Assembly (NCBI GenBank): GCA_031280645.1
Contig: JAITGL010000025.1
Coordinates: 1-64,000 of the forward strand
Length of the DNA: 64,000 nt
Reading direction: 5' to 3'
DNA from: Tannerellaceae bacterium
Lineage (GTDB): Bacteria; Bacteroidota; Bacteroidia; Bacteroidales; Tannerellaceae
In this document: piece after piece, positions 1-8,625 of the stretch
How the letters are laid out: each line of letters starts with the position of its first letter
How positions within the stretch are numbered: the first letter of the stretch is position 1
The notes under the pieces: model-generated
Database searches by the model: none
Told to the model about the DNA's origin: nothing
The model's input: the letters and a program-made list of their open reading frames with translations, nothing else
Made by a program: the position numbers and the translations under genes

Positions 1-85
1 CGGACAAACAAAAAAAAACGGCTCCACGCCGAATTAACCTTATCCGCCGGACCCCAAGCGCCCGGCTCAAAAAAACGATAACAAA

Positions 86-1162
86 CTACTCCCCAACGTC
101 GCCCTGCGAAACATACCGCCTCCACTTCTCAACAAGCCGTTGCATATCGACCGGCAACCCGGAATCGAAAAACATCTCGCGCCGCGTGGTGGGATGAATG
201 AATCCCAGAGTCTTGGCGTGAAGAGCCTGGCGAGGACAAACGGCAAAGCAGTTCCGGATAAATTGCCTGTACTTCGTAAACGTATTGCCTTTCAGGATCT
301 CGCTCCCACCGTACCGCTCATCGTTGAATATCGCGTGGCCGAGGTATTTCATGTGAGCCCTTATCTGATGCGTGCGACCCGTTTCGAGGCTGCACTCCGC
401 AAGCGTAACATACCCCAGGCGTTCGAGCGTTCTGTACCGCGTAACGGCCGGCTTGCCCTGGTCGCCGCCGGGGAATACGCGCATCAGGATCCGGTCGCGC
501 GGATCGCGGCCGATGTGGCCTTCAATGCGGCCTTCGTCGTCCGATATGAGGCCCCACACGAGGGCGATATAAGTTCTACGGCTCGTTTTATTGAAAAACT
601 GCGCGCCAAGTATCGCCTTCGCCTCGGGCGTTTTGGCCGCCACCAGCAAACCCGACGTGTCTTTGTCGATCCGGTGGATTAAGCCCAGCCGAGGGTCTTT
701 GGCGTCGTAGCCGGGAAGATCCTTGAGCCTCCATGCCAGCGCGTTGAGCAGCGTGCCGGAGTAGTTGCCGTGACCCGGATGAACCACCAGCCCGGCCGGC
801 TTGTTAATAACAAAAATGTCTTCATCCTCATAAACAATGTCGAGGGGGATGTCCTCCGGGATTATTTCGGTTTCACGGCGAGGGCGGTCCATCACAATCG
901 AAACAATGTCCGAGGGCTTAACGCGGTAGTTGCTCTTAACCGGTTCGCCGTTCACAAGAATACAGCCCGCGTCGGCCGCTTGCTGTATACGGTTCCGCGA
1001 AACGCCGGCGGGAACCCTGTCGGCAAGGAACCTGTCTACGCGGATTTGCGATTGCCCCTTATCGGCAACATACCTGAAATGCTCAAAAAGTTCGGGAGAA
1101 GAAAGGTTTTGGTCGTCGGCCTCGTCTTCGTCGTCCCAATCGTCGGGGCGATAGTCCATCAC
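86..1162 (-). CDS. rluD: RluD-family 23S rRNA pseudouridine synthase
   Basis: Converts uridines of 23S rRNA (helix 69 in the RluD family) to pseudouridine in the cytoplasm. The 358-residue protein has an acidic N-terminal tail (about residues 5-20), an S4 RNA-binding domain (about 38-92) and a PseudoU_synth_2 domain. The catalytic signature HRIDKDTSGL begins at residue 163, putting the expected catalytic Asp at 166. RTHQIRAHM is present towards the C-terminus, as in RluA/RluC/RluD enzymes. The acidic extension makes it slightly longer than E. coli RluD. It lies just downstream of the PASTA gene and rpmH on the same strand and is probably cotranscribed. The exact target uridines are inferred from the family; RluC is the main alternative. 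Confidence 0.9.
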   Translation of the reverse strand: MMDYRPDDWDDEDEADDQNLSSPELFEHFRYVADKGQSQIRVDRFLADRVPAGVSRNRIQQAADAGCILVNGEPVKSNYRVKPSDIVSIVMDRPRRETEIIPEDIPLDIVYEDEDIFVINKPAGLVVHPGHGNYSGTLLNALAWRLKDLPGYDAKDPRLGLIHRIDKDTSGLLVAAKTPEAKAILGAQFFNKTSRRTYIALVWGLISDDEGRIEGHIGRDPRDRILMRVFPGGDQGKPAVTRYRTLERLGYVTLAECSLETGRTHQIRAHMKYLGHAIFNDERYGGSEILKGNTFTKYRQFIRNCFAVCPRQALHAKTLGFIHPTTRREMFFDSGLPVDMQRLVEKWRRYVSQGDVGE

Positions 1163-1163
1163 A

Positions 1164-1766
1164 TTAAAAAAGGGCGGGAGCGCCGTCGGGTTCCAGCTCG
1201 GCTCCCGGATCGTTAACCACCTCTTCCGTACCGTTGCTTACAATCAAATCCAGCGGAGCGGCAAGTTGTATATGCTCTCCCTCTATCAAAGTCCGGCCGC
1301 GAACCTCAACCCTTATGGCCAGATCGCGATACATTCCGGGGATATATACAACCTCTACCGACTCAAAGCCGCGCGATTTAAGCAGCGCATACGCCTGCCT
1401 GAACGACAAGTCGCGCACGGCGGGGATCGCAGCCATTTGCGAGGTAAGGGCATTAACGGTGAGGAACATGATCCGCCCCGTCTTCACCCGCGATCCTATT
1501 GCGGGCGTTACTTCCACTATCGTTCCCCGCTTTACATTTCTTGAATAAACCGAATCAATTACATTGTAGCGAAGCCCCCTGTCTTCAAGGAAACGGGCGG
1601 CTTCGGCCACCGAAAAGCCCTTGATGTCGGGAACAATTACGCCCTGGTTATGCAGCGTATAGCCGTCGAGCCATTTCAGCGTCGCATATATCAGCGCCCC
1701 CGAAACGACTATGGCTATCAGCAAGTTTACTGTCAGCGGGTCCTTTATTTTATCCGTGATATTCAT
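1164..1766 (-). CDS. Membrane-anchored PASTA-domain protein
   Basis: A 200-residue protein with a short cytoplasmic N-terminus, one membrane segment (about residues 12-34) and an extracytoplasmic part with two PASTA-like repeats (about 43-110 and 111-185), the first starting [25 protein letters not shown] repeats bind peptidoglycan or muropeptides in kinases and penicillin-binding proteins; this protein has neither a kinase nor a transpeptidase domain. A stand-alone PASTA protein next to rluD and near ddl is a common Bacteroidota arrangement. Its start codon lies inside the last codons of rpmH (17-bp overlap) and its stop is one base from the rluD start, so the three genes are probably translated from one message. 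A cell-wall role is inferred. Confidence 0.85.
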   Translation of the reverse strand: MNITDKIKDPLTVNLLIAIVVSGALIYATLKWLDGYTLHNQGVIVPDIKGFSVAEAARFLEDRGLRYNVIDSVYSRNVKRGTIVEVTPAIGSRVKTGRIMFLTVNALTSQMAAIPAVRDLSFRQAYALLKSRGFESVEVVYIPGMYRDLAIRVEVRGRTLIEGEHIQLAAPLDLIVSNGTEEVVNDPGAELEPDGAPALF

Positions 1767-1902
1767 CCGACACGGTTAATTTGCCCCGTCCTTTGGCCCG
1801 TCGCGAGGCTAAAACCTTGCGGCCGTTGGCCGTCGACATTCTTGTGCGGAACCCGTGCTTGTTTTTTCTTTTCCTGTTTGAAGGTTGATATGTTCTCTTC
1901 AT
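1750..1902 (-). CDS. rpmH: 50S ribosomal protein L34
   Basis: A 50-residue, very basic protein starting [18 protein letters not shown] and continuing [22 protein letters not shown], the signature of bL34. The C-terminal tail (LTVSDEYHG) is a few residues longer than in E. coli, as often seen in Bacteroidota. It is a structural protein of the large ribosomal subunit. The stop lies inside the start of the PASTA gene, giving a 17-bp overlap in another frame. A consensus -7 promoter element sits about 45 bp upstream. Confidence 0.95.
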   Translation of the reverse strand: MKRTYQPSNRKRKNKHGFRTRMSTANGRKVLASRRAKGRGKLTVSDEYHG

Positions 1903-1947
1903 GATCGTGAATTTAGATGATTATAATATTTTTTTACTTTCGGGCAG

Positions 1948-1955
1948 CAAAGATA
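1948..1955 (-). promoter_or_regulatory. Bacteroidota -7 element for rpmH-PASTA-rluD
   Basis: On the minus strand this reads TATCTTTG, matching TAnnTTTG, about 45 bp upstream of the rpmH start. It is the only good match in the leader. Confidence 0.6.
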
Positions 1956-2208
1956 AGCCTTTTTCCGAATCCGCAAGCCTCTGCGCCAACGCTTCCTGCA
2001 TTTCCCAGCCGTTTCGCTCCCTCCAAAATCCAGGCCCTCCCCCTCGCTCCCATTTCCATCCCCCGGAAAATCATCCGCCGCATATATATATAATGTATAG
2101 GAAACCACCTTGGCATTTTGCCCGCCCCAAGCCATTGCGCCCCTCAAATCACCTCCTCCATATCAAAAAAACACGATTTCATCGCCCGAAAACCCTCCTT
2201 CAACGCAA
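1956..2208. other. Gene-free C-rich leader between rpmH promoter and array A
   Basis: About 250 bp between divergent promoters with no recognisable gene. The plus strand is conspicuously rich in C and poor in G. Short open frames on both strands have no family signature and no credible ribosome-binding site. It runs directly into the first repeat unit of array A. Confidence 0.5.
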
Positions 2209-2640
2209 TCGCAACATTACAATTCGCCCACCGAGCTCGGGCGCCGGATTGAAACGGTTTCAAAACCTCCACCGAGCTCGAGCGCCGGATTGAAACCGTT
2301 TCAAAACCTCCGCCGAGCTCGGGCGCGAGATTGAAACAGTTTCAAAACCTCCACCGAGCTCGGGCGTAAGATTGAAACAGTTTCAAAACCTCCGCCGAGC
2401 TCGGACGCGAGATTGAAACAGTTTCAAAACCTCCAACGAGCTCGGACGAGAGATTGCAACGTTACAATTCCTCCGCCGAGCTCGGGCGAGAAATTGCAAC
2501 GTTACAATTCCTCCGCCGAGCTCGGGCGCCGGATTGAAACCGTTTCAAAACCTCCACCGAGCGCGAGCGCGGGATTGAAACCGTTTCAAAACCTCCAACG
2601 AGTTCGAGCATGAGGTTGAAACAGTTACAAACGCCCCGGC
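2209..2640 (+). repeat. Intergenic tandem array A, 41-bp units
   Basis: Eleven units whose GAAAC/GCAAC motif starts at 2210, 2251, 2292, 2333, 2374, 2415, 2456, 2496, 2536, 2577 and 2618, so the period is 41 with two 40-bp steps. Each unit has a dyad GAAAC-N-GTTTC and a 10-bp perfect palindrome CCGAGCTCGG, about 21 bp apart. Three units (first, seventh, eighth) carry a variant in which both halves of the first dyad change together (GCAAC with TTACAATTC). The array ends just before the promoter of the BadF-type kinase gene. Array B, 3.5 kb away, is an inverted copy of the same family. Confidence 0.95.
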
Positions 2641-2682
2641 AAATAAATCGGCCGCGCAATTTACAATCCAATCCGCCCAAAC

Positions 2683-2690
2683 TATCTTTG
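2683..2690 (+). promoter_or_regulatory. -7 element for the kinase operon
   Basis: TATCTTTG matches TAnnTTTG, 30 bp upstream of the kinase start and about 45 bp after the end of array A. Confidence 0.65.
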
Positions 2691-2719
2691 CAGCTCAAAA
2701 AAATAAAAACAATAACAAA

Positions 2720-3607
2720 ATGACAGGAATCAGCAGCAACAAAACCGTTTATCCCACTCAAACCGATCCCCTTATCCTCATTGCCGACAGCGGCTCAACC
2801 CGAACCGAATGGGGCGTGGCGCATAACGGAAAGCTCATCCGCCGGGTGGTTACCGGGGGCATGAACCCCTATTTCCAGTCGGCCGACGATATGGACCGCA
2901 TCATCAACCTCGATTTGAAGCCCAAGCTCGAAGGATGCAAGCTGCATTCGGCATTTTTCTACGGAGCCGGATGCGGATCGCCCGACAAACAGCAGTTTAC
3001 CGCCGGGCGAATTGAAAACAGCCTGGGCGTACCGGCTAATGTTAACAGCGATATGCTTGGGGCCGCGCGAGCCCTGCTTGGACGACGCCGCGGCATAGCC
3101 TGTATCCTCGGAACCGGGTCGAACTCCTGCATGTACGGCGGGGAAGACATTATAGACCAGGTACCTGCGCTCGGATTTATCCTTGGCGACGAAGGCAGCG
3201 GAGCAAGCCTTGGGAAACATCTCGTTAACGCCTTGTTTAAGCGTAAGCTCCCCCGGCACATCGCATCGAAGCTGCTGAAAGAGAGGGAACTCAGCCAGGC
3301 CGAAGTGTTGGAGCGCGTATACCGGGCGCCGTTCCCCAACAGATATCTCGCCGGCTTTACAACTTTCTTGAAAGAGAACATCGGGGAAGATTCGATCCGC
3401 CAACTGGTTTTCAACTCTTTCAAAAGCTTTTTTGAGAGGAATGTAATGGGATACGACGGTTGCAGCAACGAGGTTGTATGCTTCGCAGGCTCTGTGGCCT
3501 ACTATTTTGCCGACGTTTTGAGGAGCGCCGCCGAATCTTTCCCCATAACCCTCGGGTCCATCGTACAAAACCCGATGGAGGGCCTTGCCGCTTATCATTC
3601 AAGCTGA
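2720..3607 (+). CDS. BadF/BadG/BcrA/BcrD-type sugar kinase (N-acetylglucosamine kinase-like)
   Basis: A 295-residue ASKHA-fold ATPase. The N-terminal phosphate loop is ADSGSTRTEWGV (about residues 23-34), and there is a GTGSNSCMYGG motif and GDEGSGASLGKH in the middle. These match the BadF/BadG/BcrA/BcrD family, whose Bacteroidota members are usually annotated as N-acetylglucosamine or glucosamine kinases that phosphorylate sugars recycled from the cell wall or host glycans. No Fe-S cysteines of the benzoyl-CoA reductase activators are seen, so a sugar kinase is more likely. It heads a plus-strand group with the DUF1232 and DUF1848 genes. Substrate is inferred only. Confidence 0.8.
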   Translation: MTGISSNKTVYPTQTDPLILIADSGSTRTEWGVAHNGKLIRRVVTGGMNPYFQSADDMDRIINLDLKPKLEGCKLHSAFFYGAGCGSPDKQQFTAGRIENSLGVPANVNSDMLGAARALLGRRRGIACILGTGSNSCMYGGEDIIDQVPALGFILGDEGSGASLGKHLVNALFKRKLPRHIASKLLKERELSQAEVLERVYRAPFPNRYLAGFTTFLKENIGEDSIRQLVFNSFKSFFERNVMGYDGCSNEVVCFAGSVAYYFADVLRSAAESFPITLGSIVQNPMEGLAAYHSS

Positions 3608-3665
3608 TAATTTCTATTATATTTGCCGGGGATACAAAGTAAAATAATCAACAAAGTTTTGAATC

Positions 3666-4025
3666 ATGAACATAACGGATTTGACAAACAACCCCCAATT
3701 CCGGGACAAGCTGGGCGACTACGCCCGCAAGGTCGGCAAAACGGCGGCCCGACCGGTACTGCTTCTGTACTATGTACTTAAATCGCCCTCCACGCCGGCG
3801 TCAGACAAGGCCGTGATCGTTGCAGCCCTCTCCTACATCGTTCTTCCGATCGACATAATTCCCGCATCGCGCATCCCGATTATCGGTTGGCTCGACGAAG
3901 CGGCTGCCGTGATGTACGCCTATAAAAAGGTGAGCTCAAACATAAATCCCGACATCGAAAGGCAGGCCGACGAGGCTCTTGAAAAGTGGTTCCCCGGCGG
4001 CGCAACCCAATCGGCCGGAGCATGA
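3666..4025 (+). CDS. YkvA/DUF1232 family small membrane protein
   Basis: A 119-residue protein. The segment about 45-85, AVIVAALSYIVLPIDIIPAS followed by a GWLDEAAAV stretch, is the DUF1232 core: a hydrophobic helix, the P-x-D-x-I-P motif and a second helix. The family has no settled function. Its stop codon overlaps the start of the DUF1848 gene (ATGA), so the two are translationally coupled. The C-terminal tail is short and acidic. Confidence 0.85.
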   Translation: MNITDLTNNPQFRDKLGDYARKVGKTAARPVLLLYYVLKSPSTPASDKAVIVAALSYIVLPIDIIPASRIPIIGWLDEAAAVMYAYKKVSSNINPDIERQADEALEKWFPGGATQSAGA

Positions 4026-4933
4026 CCTGGGAGAGCGTCAGGATTTTAACCAACGAAGGGGAGCAGGCCAACGCCATCGCTCCCCTTATCGTTTCGGCCG
4101 GCCGATCTACCGATATTCCCGCCTTTATGGCTCCCTGGCTGATGAAAAGGCTTGACAACGGCTACGCCGAGTGGCGCAACCCTTTTAACGGGAACCGGCA
4201 GCTTGTGGCGTTTAATCGCTTGCGGGTTATTATATTCTGGTCGAAAAATCCTTTGCCGCTTACGCCTTATATACAAGTTCTGGAGGAAAAACGGATAAAA
4301 TTCTACCTCCATTTTACGCTTAACGATTACGAACGGGAAGGCCTTGAGCCTTCATTGCCTTTACTCGGCGAGAGGATCGACATTTTCCGCCGCATGGTTG
4401 ATTCGATGGGTTTCGGGCATGTAATCTGGCGTTTCGATCCGCTTATCCTTGCCTGCGGAATCGGGCCGGAGGCTTTGCTGGAGCGTATTGCGCGCATCGC
4501 TTCCCGTTTGGGGGGCTATACCGAAAAGCTTGTGTTCAGCTTTGCCGACCTGGGCTGTTACCGCGGCGTCAGGGCGCGGATGGCTCGCCTGGGGGCGCCC
4601 TGGCGCGATTTTGAGCCGGCGGATATCGAGATTATTGGCAAAGGAATCGGCGAGATTTGCCGGGCGAGGGATATCGAGGCGGCTACATGCGCCGAGGAGG
4701 TTGATTTGTCGCGGTTTGGAATTGAGCATAACAGTTGCGTTGACCGCCGGCTCCTTTCGCGCCTTTTCACTTCCGACGAGGTCTTAATGCGATTCATTTC
4801 CGCCTGTCGAACCAGGGATTCCGGCCAGCGAAAGCATTGCGGCTGTATCCCATCGAAAGATATCGGGCGATATGGAAGCTGCGGGTATTCGTGCGCATAT
4901 TGCTATGCCCGCGGCGGAGGGCGGCAGCCTTAA
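4022..4933 (+). CDS. DUF1848 family protein
   Basis: About 303 residues from the ATG at 4022, chosen because it forms a 4-bp ATGA overlap with the preceding stop; an in-frame ATG at 3986 would overlap that gene much further. The N-terminus has IVSAGRSTDIPAF and a W-SKNP-L motif, typical of DUF1848. The C-terminus has a cysteine cluster H-C-G-C...YGSCGYSCAYCYAR, resembling a Fe-S ligand set of radical-SAM type. DUF1848 members often have such a cluster, but the reaction is unknown. The link to DUF1232 and the kinase is by position only. Confidence 0.85.
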   Translation: MTWESVRILTNEGEQANAIAPLIVSAGRSTDIPAFMAPWLMKRLDNGYAEWRNPFNGNRQLVAFNRLRVIIFWSKNPLPLTPYIQVLEEKRIKFYLHFTLNDYEREGLEPSLPLLGERIDIFRRMVDSMGFGHVIWRFDPLILACGIGPEALLERIARIASRLGGYTEKLVFSFADLGCYRGVRARMARLGAPWRDFEPADIEIIGKGIGEICRARDIEAATCAEEVDLSRFGIEHNSCVDRRLLSRLFTSDEVLMRFISACRTRDSGQRKHCGCIPSKDIGRYGSCGYSCAYCYARGGGRQP

Positions 4934-4978
4934 CCGGCTTTATGGATAGCAACGCGGCTATCCGTGGCCGGCGTATTA

Positions 4979-6007
4979 TTATGCAAACTTAAAGGAGAAA
5001 TTTTCGAGCGTTTGCTCAAAGAGCGCTATCGCGTCGAGCAGCGTTCCGTGGAACTCGCCGCCTGCGGCGTTCTTGTGTCCGCCGCCTCCGAAGGCCAAAG
5101 CAAATTCGTTGCACGGGAAATCGCCGGTTGAGCGGAGGGATACTTTTACGGTTTCGGGATCTTCGCGGATGAAGGCCGAAAAGATTATGCCTTCGATGTT
5201 GAGGGGCAGGTTTACGAAGCCTTCGGTATCGCCTGTGGCGTACTTAAACCGGCGCAGCTCCGACTGCGAGAGGGTGAGGAGGGCGGTTTGCTTTTTGGGA
5301 TAAATTTTCATCCGGTCGTGCAACACGTAGCCCATCATGCGCATGCGGCTGTCGGAGTAGTTTTGATATACCCGGCGGTAAATCAAATCTTTGTCGATGC
5401 CTTTGCGGAGCAGGTTTTCGATTATTGTATAGATTTCGGGGTGGTTGGATCCGAAGGTGAAGGCTCCGGTATCGGTCATCATTCCCGTATATATTGCTTC
5501 GGCGCCTTGCTTGTTTATCAGGTCGTACATTCCAAGCCGGCAGATGAACCGGAAGATCATTTCGCTGGTCGACGATATTTCGGGATGGGATATAACCACC
5601 CGGCAGAAGTCTTCGGGGTGGAGGTGATGGTCGATCATAACGCGGCGGCCTTCGGCGGCTACGAGGGTGGAGGCCAAGCGTCCTGTGCGCCGCGGCTCGT
5701 TAAAGTCGAGGCAGAAAATTACGTCGGCCGTGCGGATCAGGTGCTCGGCAAAGTCGGGATACCGGTCGTGTATCACGATATCTCTTACTCCGGCCATCCA
5801 TTTGTAACATGGGGGATAATCATTTGGCGCGATAATACTTACTTTATCCTTGCCGAGCGATTCGAGGAAGTGGAACAGTCCGAGCGATGAGCCGAGTGCG
5901 TCGCCGTCGGGCGCAGAATGGATAACTATTGCGAATGATTCTCCTTTTTCGATATATTTTTTCGCTTTGCGTACGTCGTCTTCGCGTAAAATTTTTGATA
6001 GCAACAT
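4979..6007 (-). CDS. nrnA: DHH-family nanoRNase / pAp phosphatase (NrnA-like)
   Basis: A 342-residue DHH/DHHA1 phosphoesterase. Motifs are HSAPDGDALGSSLG near the N-terminus, a D-F-N motif, MIDHHLHPE (the DHH metal site) and the C-terminal GGGGHKNAAGGEF glycine-rich DHHA1 motif that binds substrate. NrnA enzymes degrade 2-5-nt oligoribonucleotides and dephosphorylate 3'-phosphoadenosine 5'-phosphate, using Mn. Length and motif order fit. A -7 promoter element lies 25 bp upstream, directly followed further upstream by array B. It ends about 45 bp from the convergent DUF1848 gene. Confidence 0.88.
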   Translation of the reverse strand: MLLSKILREDDVRKAKKYIEKGESFAIVIHSAPDGDALGSSLGLFHFLESLGKDKVSIIAPNDYPPCYKWMAGVRDIVIHDRYPDFAEHLIRTADVIFCLDFNEPRRTGRLASTLVAAEGRRVMIDHHLHPEDFCRVVISHPEISSTSEMIFRFICRLGMYDLINKQGAEAIYTGMMTDTGAFTFGSNHPEIYTIIENLLRKGIDKDLIYRRVYQNYSDSRMRMMGYVLHDRMKIYPKKQTALLTLSQSELRRFKYATGDTEGFVNLPLNIEGIIFSAFIREDPETVKVSLRSTGDFPCNEFALAFGGGGHKNAAGGEFHGTLLDAIALFEQTLENFSFKFA

Positions 6008-6031
6008 TGTATTTGTTCTTTAAAAGTTCGA

Positions 6032-6039
6032 CAAAAGTA
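6032..6039 (-). promoter_or_regulatory. -7 element for nrnA
   Basis: The minus strand reads TACTTTTG, matching TAnnTTTG, 25 bp upstream of the nrnA start. Array B begins about 50 bp further upstream, mirroring array A and the kinase promoter. Confidence 0.65.
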
Positions 6040-6087
6040 ATTAAAAAAATTCGTTACAATATTTGGGATTTTGGGTTTGAGCGGGTC

Positions 6088-6425
6088 TAAGGGTTTCAAT
6101 CCCGCGCCCGAGCTCGGCGGAGGTTTTGTAATGGTTTCAATCCCGCGCCCGAGCTCGGCGGAGGTTTTGAAACGGTTTCAATCCGGCGATCGAGCTCGGC
6201 GGAGGTTTTGAAACTGTTTCAATCTTGCGATCGAGCTCGGCGGAGGTTTTGAAACTGTTTCAATCTCGCGATCGAGCTCGGCGGAGGTTTTGAAACTGTT
6301 TCAATCTTGCGATCGAGCTCGGCGGAGGTTTTGAAACTGTTTCAATCTTGCGATCGAGCTCGGCGGAGGTTTTGAAACGGTTTCAATCCGGCGCTCGAGC
6401 TCGGCGGAGGTTTTGTAATGGTTGG
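6088..6425 (-). repeat. Intergenic tandem array B, 41-bp units (inverted copy of array A family)
   Basis: Eight units; CGAGCTCGG starts at 6109, 6150, 6191, 6232, 6273, 6314, 6355 and 6396, exactly 41 bp apart. Read on the minus strand the unit is the same as in array A (GTTTCAAAACCTCC then CCGAGCTCGG). Relative to the promoter next to it (nrnA) it therefore has the same orientation as array A has to the kinase promoter. Differences between units are mostly in the spacer next to the CGAGCTCGG core (GCCC, GAT, GCT) and the centre of the GAAAC-N-GTTTC dyad. Confidence 0.95.
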
Positions 6426-6447
6426 GATGGCTCAAAGGGGGGCGGGC

Positions 6448-7611
6448 TTATGGTTCGGGCTCGACGGAGAGGTGGTTTTTTAATGGGTTGGCGTACATTT
6501 CCAATAGCTTGGCGCGTAGAAAGTCGTTGTCTTTATTGGGTATGATTATCTTGTCGAGCCGGCTTTGTATGTAGTCTTCAAATTGTTTTTGCTCGAGGGC
6601 TCCGTAGTTTTGCGCGAAGCGACTGGTTTTTTCGAGCAGGTCGCAGGCGATGTAGTTGCCTGGGTAAAAGCGGTACCGCCGGTATATTTCGGCGTCGATA
6701 ATGCCGGCGATTCGGGTGTAAAGCTCGTTGCGGTCGAGGTCGGGATCGAGTTTTTTGAGGGTGGGGTTGATTGGGGAGCAGATGGTAAAGTGTACGCGTC
6801 CTTTGTTGTTCAGGATTCCGGTTTCCATGTTGAGCAGGTCGTCGCGCTTGCTTTTGCGGAAGGTTGGAAGGTCGCGTTTTTGCTGAAATTCTTTTGCTTT
6901 GAGGTAGTCGCAGGGGTCGTACTCGTAGGAGATGGCTACGGGCACGATGTTGAGGTTTGCGAGGTTTGCGACTATGCCGGCCTGGCCTCCTATGTTGAGC
7001 ATTTTCAGGATGCTGCTTTGGGTTTTGTCGTCAGAGTCTTTGGCGCGTCCTTCGCGTTGTGCGATCCATACGGATTCGCGTACGTGTCTTATCACGTAGT
7101 GTATGTAGGATGAAAGCGTTGCGCTTGCGGCGAATTGTTGCCTTCCGGCGAGGCTGCGCTTTACAATGAAGCTGTTGTTAAGCCTTACGAGGGTTTCAAT
7201 CCATGGTCGTATAAGGAGGTTGTCGCCTATGGCAACTTGCGTCATTCCGTAGCCTACGTCGTATAGCATTACGTTAAGGAAAGCTGCGTCGAGCACTATA
7301 TCGCGGTGGTTGGAGATAAAGGTGCAGGGTTCGCGGCCTGCGGGGAGGCGGCTGCGTCCTGAAATTGTAAGCGAGAAGGTGGTTTTGCGCGCTACGTCCA
7401 TCACTACGTTGTATGCAAGGTTCTCCTTAAATTCTTTGATGGTTTTAAAGGTTTTCATGAGCTGGGAGAATTGGCTGTGGTCGAGGTCGGGTTTTATGTA
7501 CCTCAGGGCTCGTTCAAAGTCGGGGTTGTCGATGAGTGTTTGTATTGCGGCGGGTACTTCGGCGTTGGTTAATGGTCGTATGTCGTTAAAGGCGGCGGTG
7601 TCGATATTCAT
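6448..7611 (-). CDS. 1-acylglycerol-3-phosphate acyltransferase-like protein (PlsC superfamily)
   Basis: A 387-residue protein with the acyltransferase signature NHRDIVLDAAFL (block I, about residues 107-118) and FIVKRS further on. It is longer than classical PlsC (about 240 residues), with N- and C-terminal extensions, matching a Bacteroidota family of large PlsC-like enzymes near ddl. The probable job is transfer of an acyl chain to a glycerophospholipid or related lipid at the inner membrane; the substrate is not known. It follows ddl on the minus strand with only 8 bp between them, so one operon is likely. Confidence 0.75.
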   Translation of the reverse strand: MNIDTAAFNDIRPLTNAEVPAAIQTLIDNPDFERALRYIKPDLDHSQFSQLMKTFKTIKEFKENLAYNVVMDVARKTTFSLTISGRSRLPAGREPCTFISNHRDIVLDAAFLNVMLYDVGYGMTQVAIGDNLLIRPWIETLVRLNNSFIVKRSLAGRQQFAASATLSSYIHYVIRHVRESVWIAQREGRAKDSDDKTQSSILKMLNIGGQAGIVANLANLNIVPVAISYEYDPCDYLKAKEFQQKRDLPTFRKSKRDDLLNMETGILNNKGRVHFTICSPINPTLKKLDPDLDRNELYTRIAGIIDAEIYRRYRFYPGNYIACDLLEKTSRFAQNYGALEQKQFEDYIQSRLDKIIIPNKDNDFLRAKLLEMYANPLKNHLSVEPEP

Positions 7612-7619
7612 AATTCTCT

Positions 7620-8606
7620 TTATTGGTTAGAAAGTTCGTTTTCGATTATTTCGGTCAGGATTGTCGTCATGCTCAGGCCTGCGGCTTGGGCTTGCTGTGG
7701 GATGAAGCTTGCGGGGGTCATTCCGGGGGTGGTGTTAACGTCGAGGGCTATTGGGCGTCCTTCGCTGTTGATAATGTAGTCGATTCGGATCAGTCCTTTG
7801 GCTCCGATGAGGTCGTAAATCCGGGATGTGGTTTGCTGTACTTGGCGGGCTGCGTCTTGCGGTATTCTGGCGGGGGTTATTTCTTGCGATTGTCCGTTGT
7901 ACTTGGCGTCGTAGTCGAAAATCTCGTTGTTTGACAGTACTTCGGTAACAGGTAGGGCGAGCTCGCGGCTGCGGGTTTTGTAGCATCCGCATGTTACCTC
8001 TGTTCCGGTTATGTTTTGCTCTGCAATTACTTCGTTGCTTTCGTCGAAGGCTTTTGCTACGGCTTCATCGAATTGTGCGGGGTCTTTTACTTTGGCTACG
8101 CCAAAGCTGCTGCCTCCGCCGGCGGGCTTTACGAATAGCGGGAGGCCAAGTTGTTTTATTATCTCCGCGCGGTTGTAGCTTTCGCCTTTACGGATTCTTA
8201 CCGAGGGGGCTACGCCGATGCCGAAGCTGCGGAGGAAACTGTTGCATACGAATTTGTTGTGGGATATTGCCGACGCGAGCGTTCCGCAGCCGGAGTACGG
8301 CAGGCCTATCAAATCGAAGTATCCCTGGAGGGTTCCGTCTTCGCCGGGGGTTCCGTGGATTGTGATGTATGCGAGGTCGAAATGCCGGGTCACGCCGTTT
8401 TGCCTGAAGCTGAAATCGTTTTTATTAACGGCTGATCTGCCTTTGCCGGGCAGCTCTACAAACCATTCGCTGCATCTTATTATTACGAGGTATGGGAGGT
8501 ATCGCTCTTTGTCGATAAACGAGCGTATGCCTTCTGCGCTTTTGAGCGACACCTCCATTTCCGACGAGTCGCCTCCGGCGACAATCGCTATCAGTTTCTT
8601 CATCAT
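7620..8606 (-). CDS. ddl: D-alanine--D-alanine ligase
   Basis: A 328-residue ATP-grasp ligase making the D-Ala-D-Ala dipeptide for peptidoglycan. Seen motifs: VAGGDSSEMEVSLKS at the N-terminus, HGTPGEDGTLQGYFD, PYSGCG, FVKPAGGGSSFGVAKV (ATP-grasp lysine region), IRIDYI and DVNTTPGMTPASFIPQQ at the C-terminus. Length and order fit Ddl. The start has two adjacent Met codons. It lies between the flavodoxin-like gene (19 bp upstream) and the acyltransferase (8 bp downstream). Confidence 0.95.
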   Translation of the reverse strand: MMKKLIAIVAGGDSSEMEVSLKSAEGIRSFIDKERYLPYLVIIRCSEWFVELPGKGRSAVNKNDFSFRQNGVTRHFDLAYITIHGTPGEDGTLQGYFDLIGLPYSGCGTLASAISHNKFVCNSFLRSFGIGVAPSVRIRKGESYNRAEIIKQLGLPLFVKPAGGGSSFGVAKVKDPAQFDEAVAKAFDESNEVIAEQNITGTEVTCGCYKTRSRELALPVTEVLSNNEIFDYDAKYNGQSQEITPARIPQDAARQVQQTTSRIYDLIGAKGLIRIDYIINSEGRPIALDVNTTPGMTPASFIPQQAQAAGLSMTTILTEIIENELSNQ

Positions 8607-8625
8607 TGCTTTGCCTGGAGGATAA

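Noticed and set aside
2209..6425. Composite transposon or invertase-controlled switch formed by arrays A and B
   Set aside because: No transposase, recombinase or target-site duplication is visible. Recombination by RecA between the arrays remains possible and is given as a finding instead.
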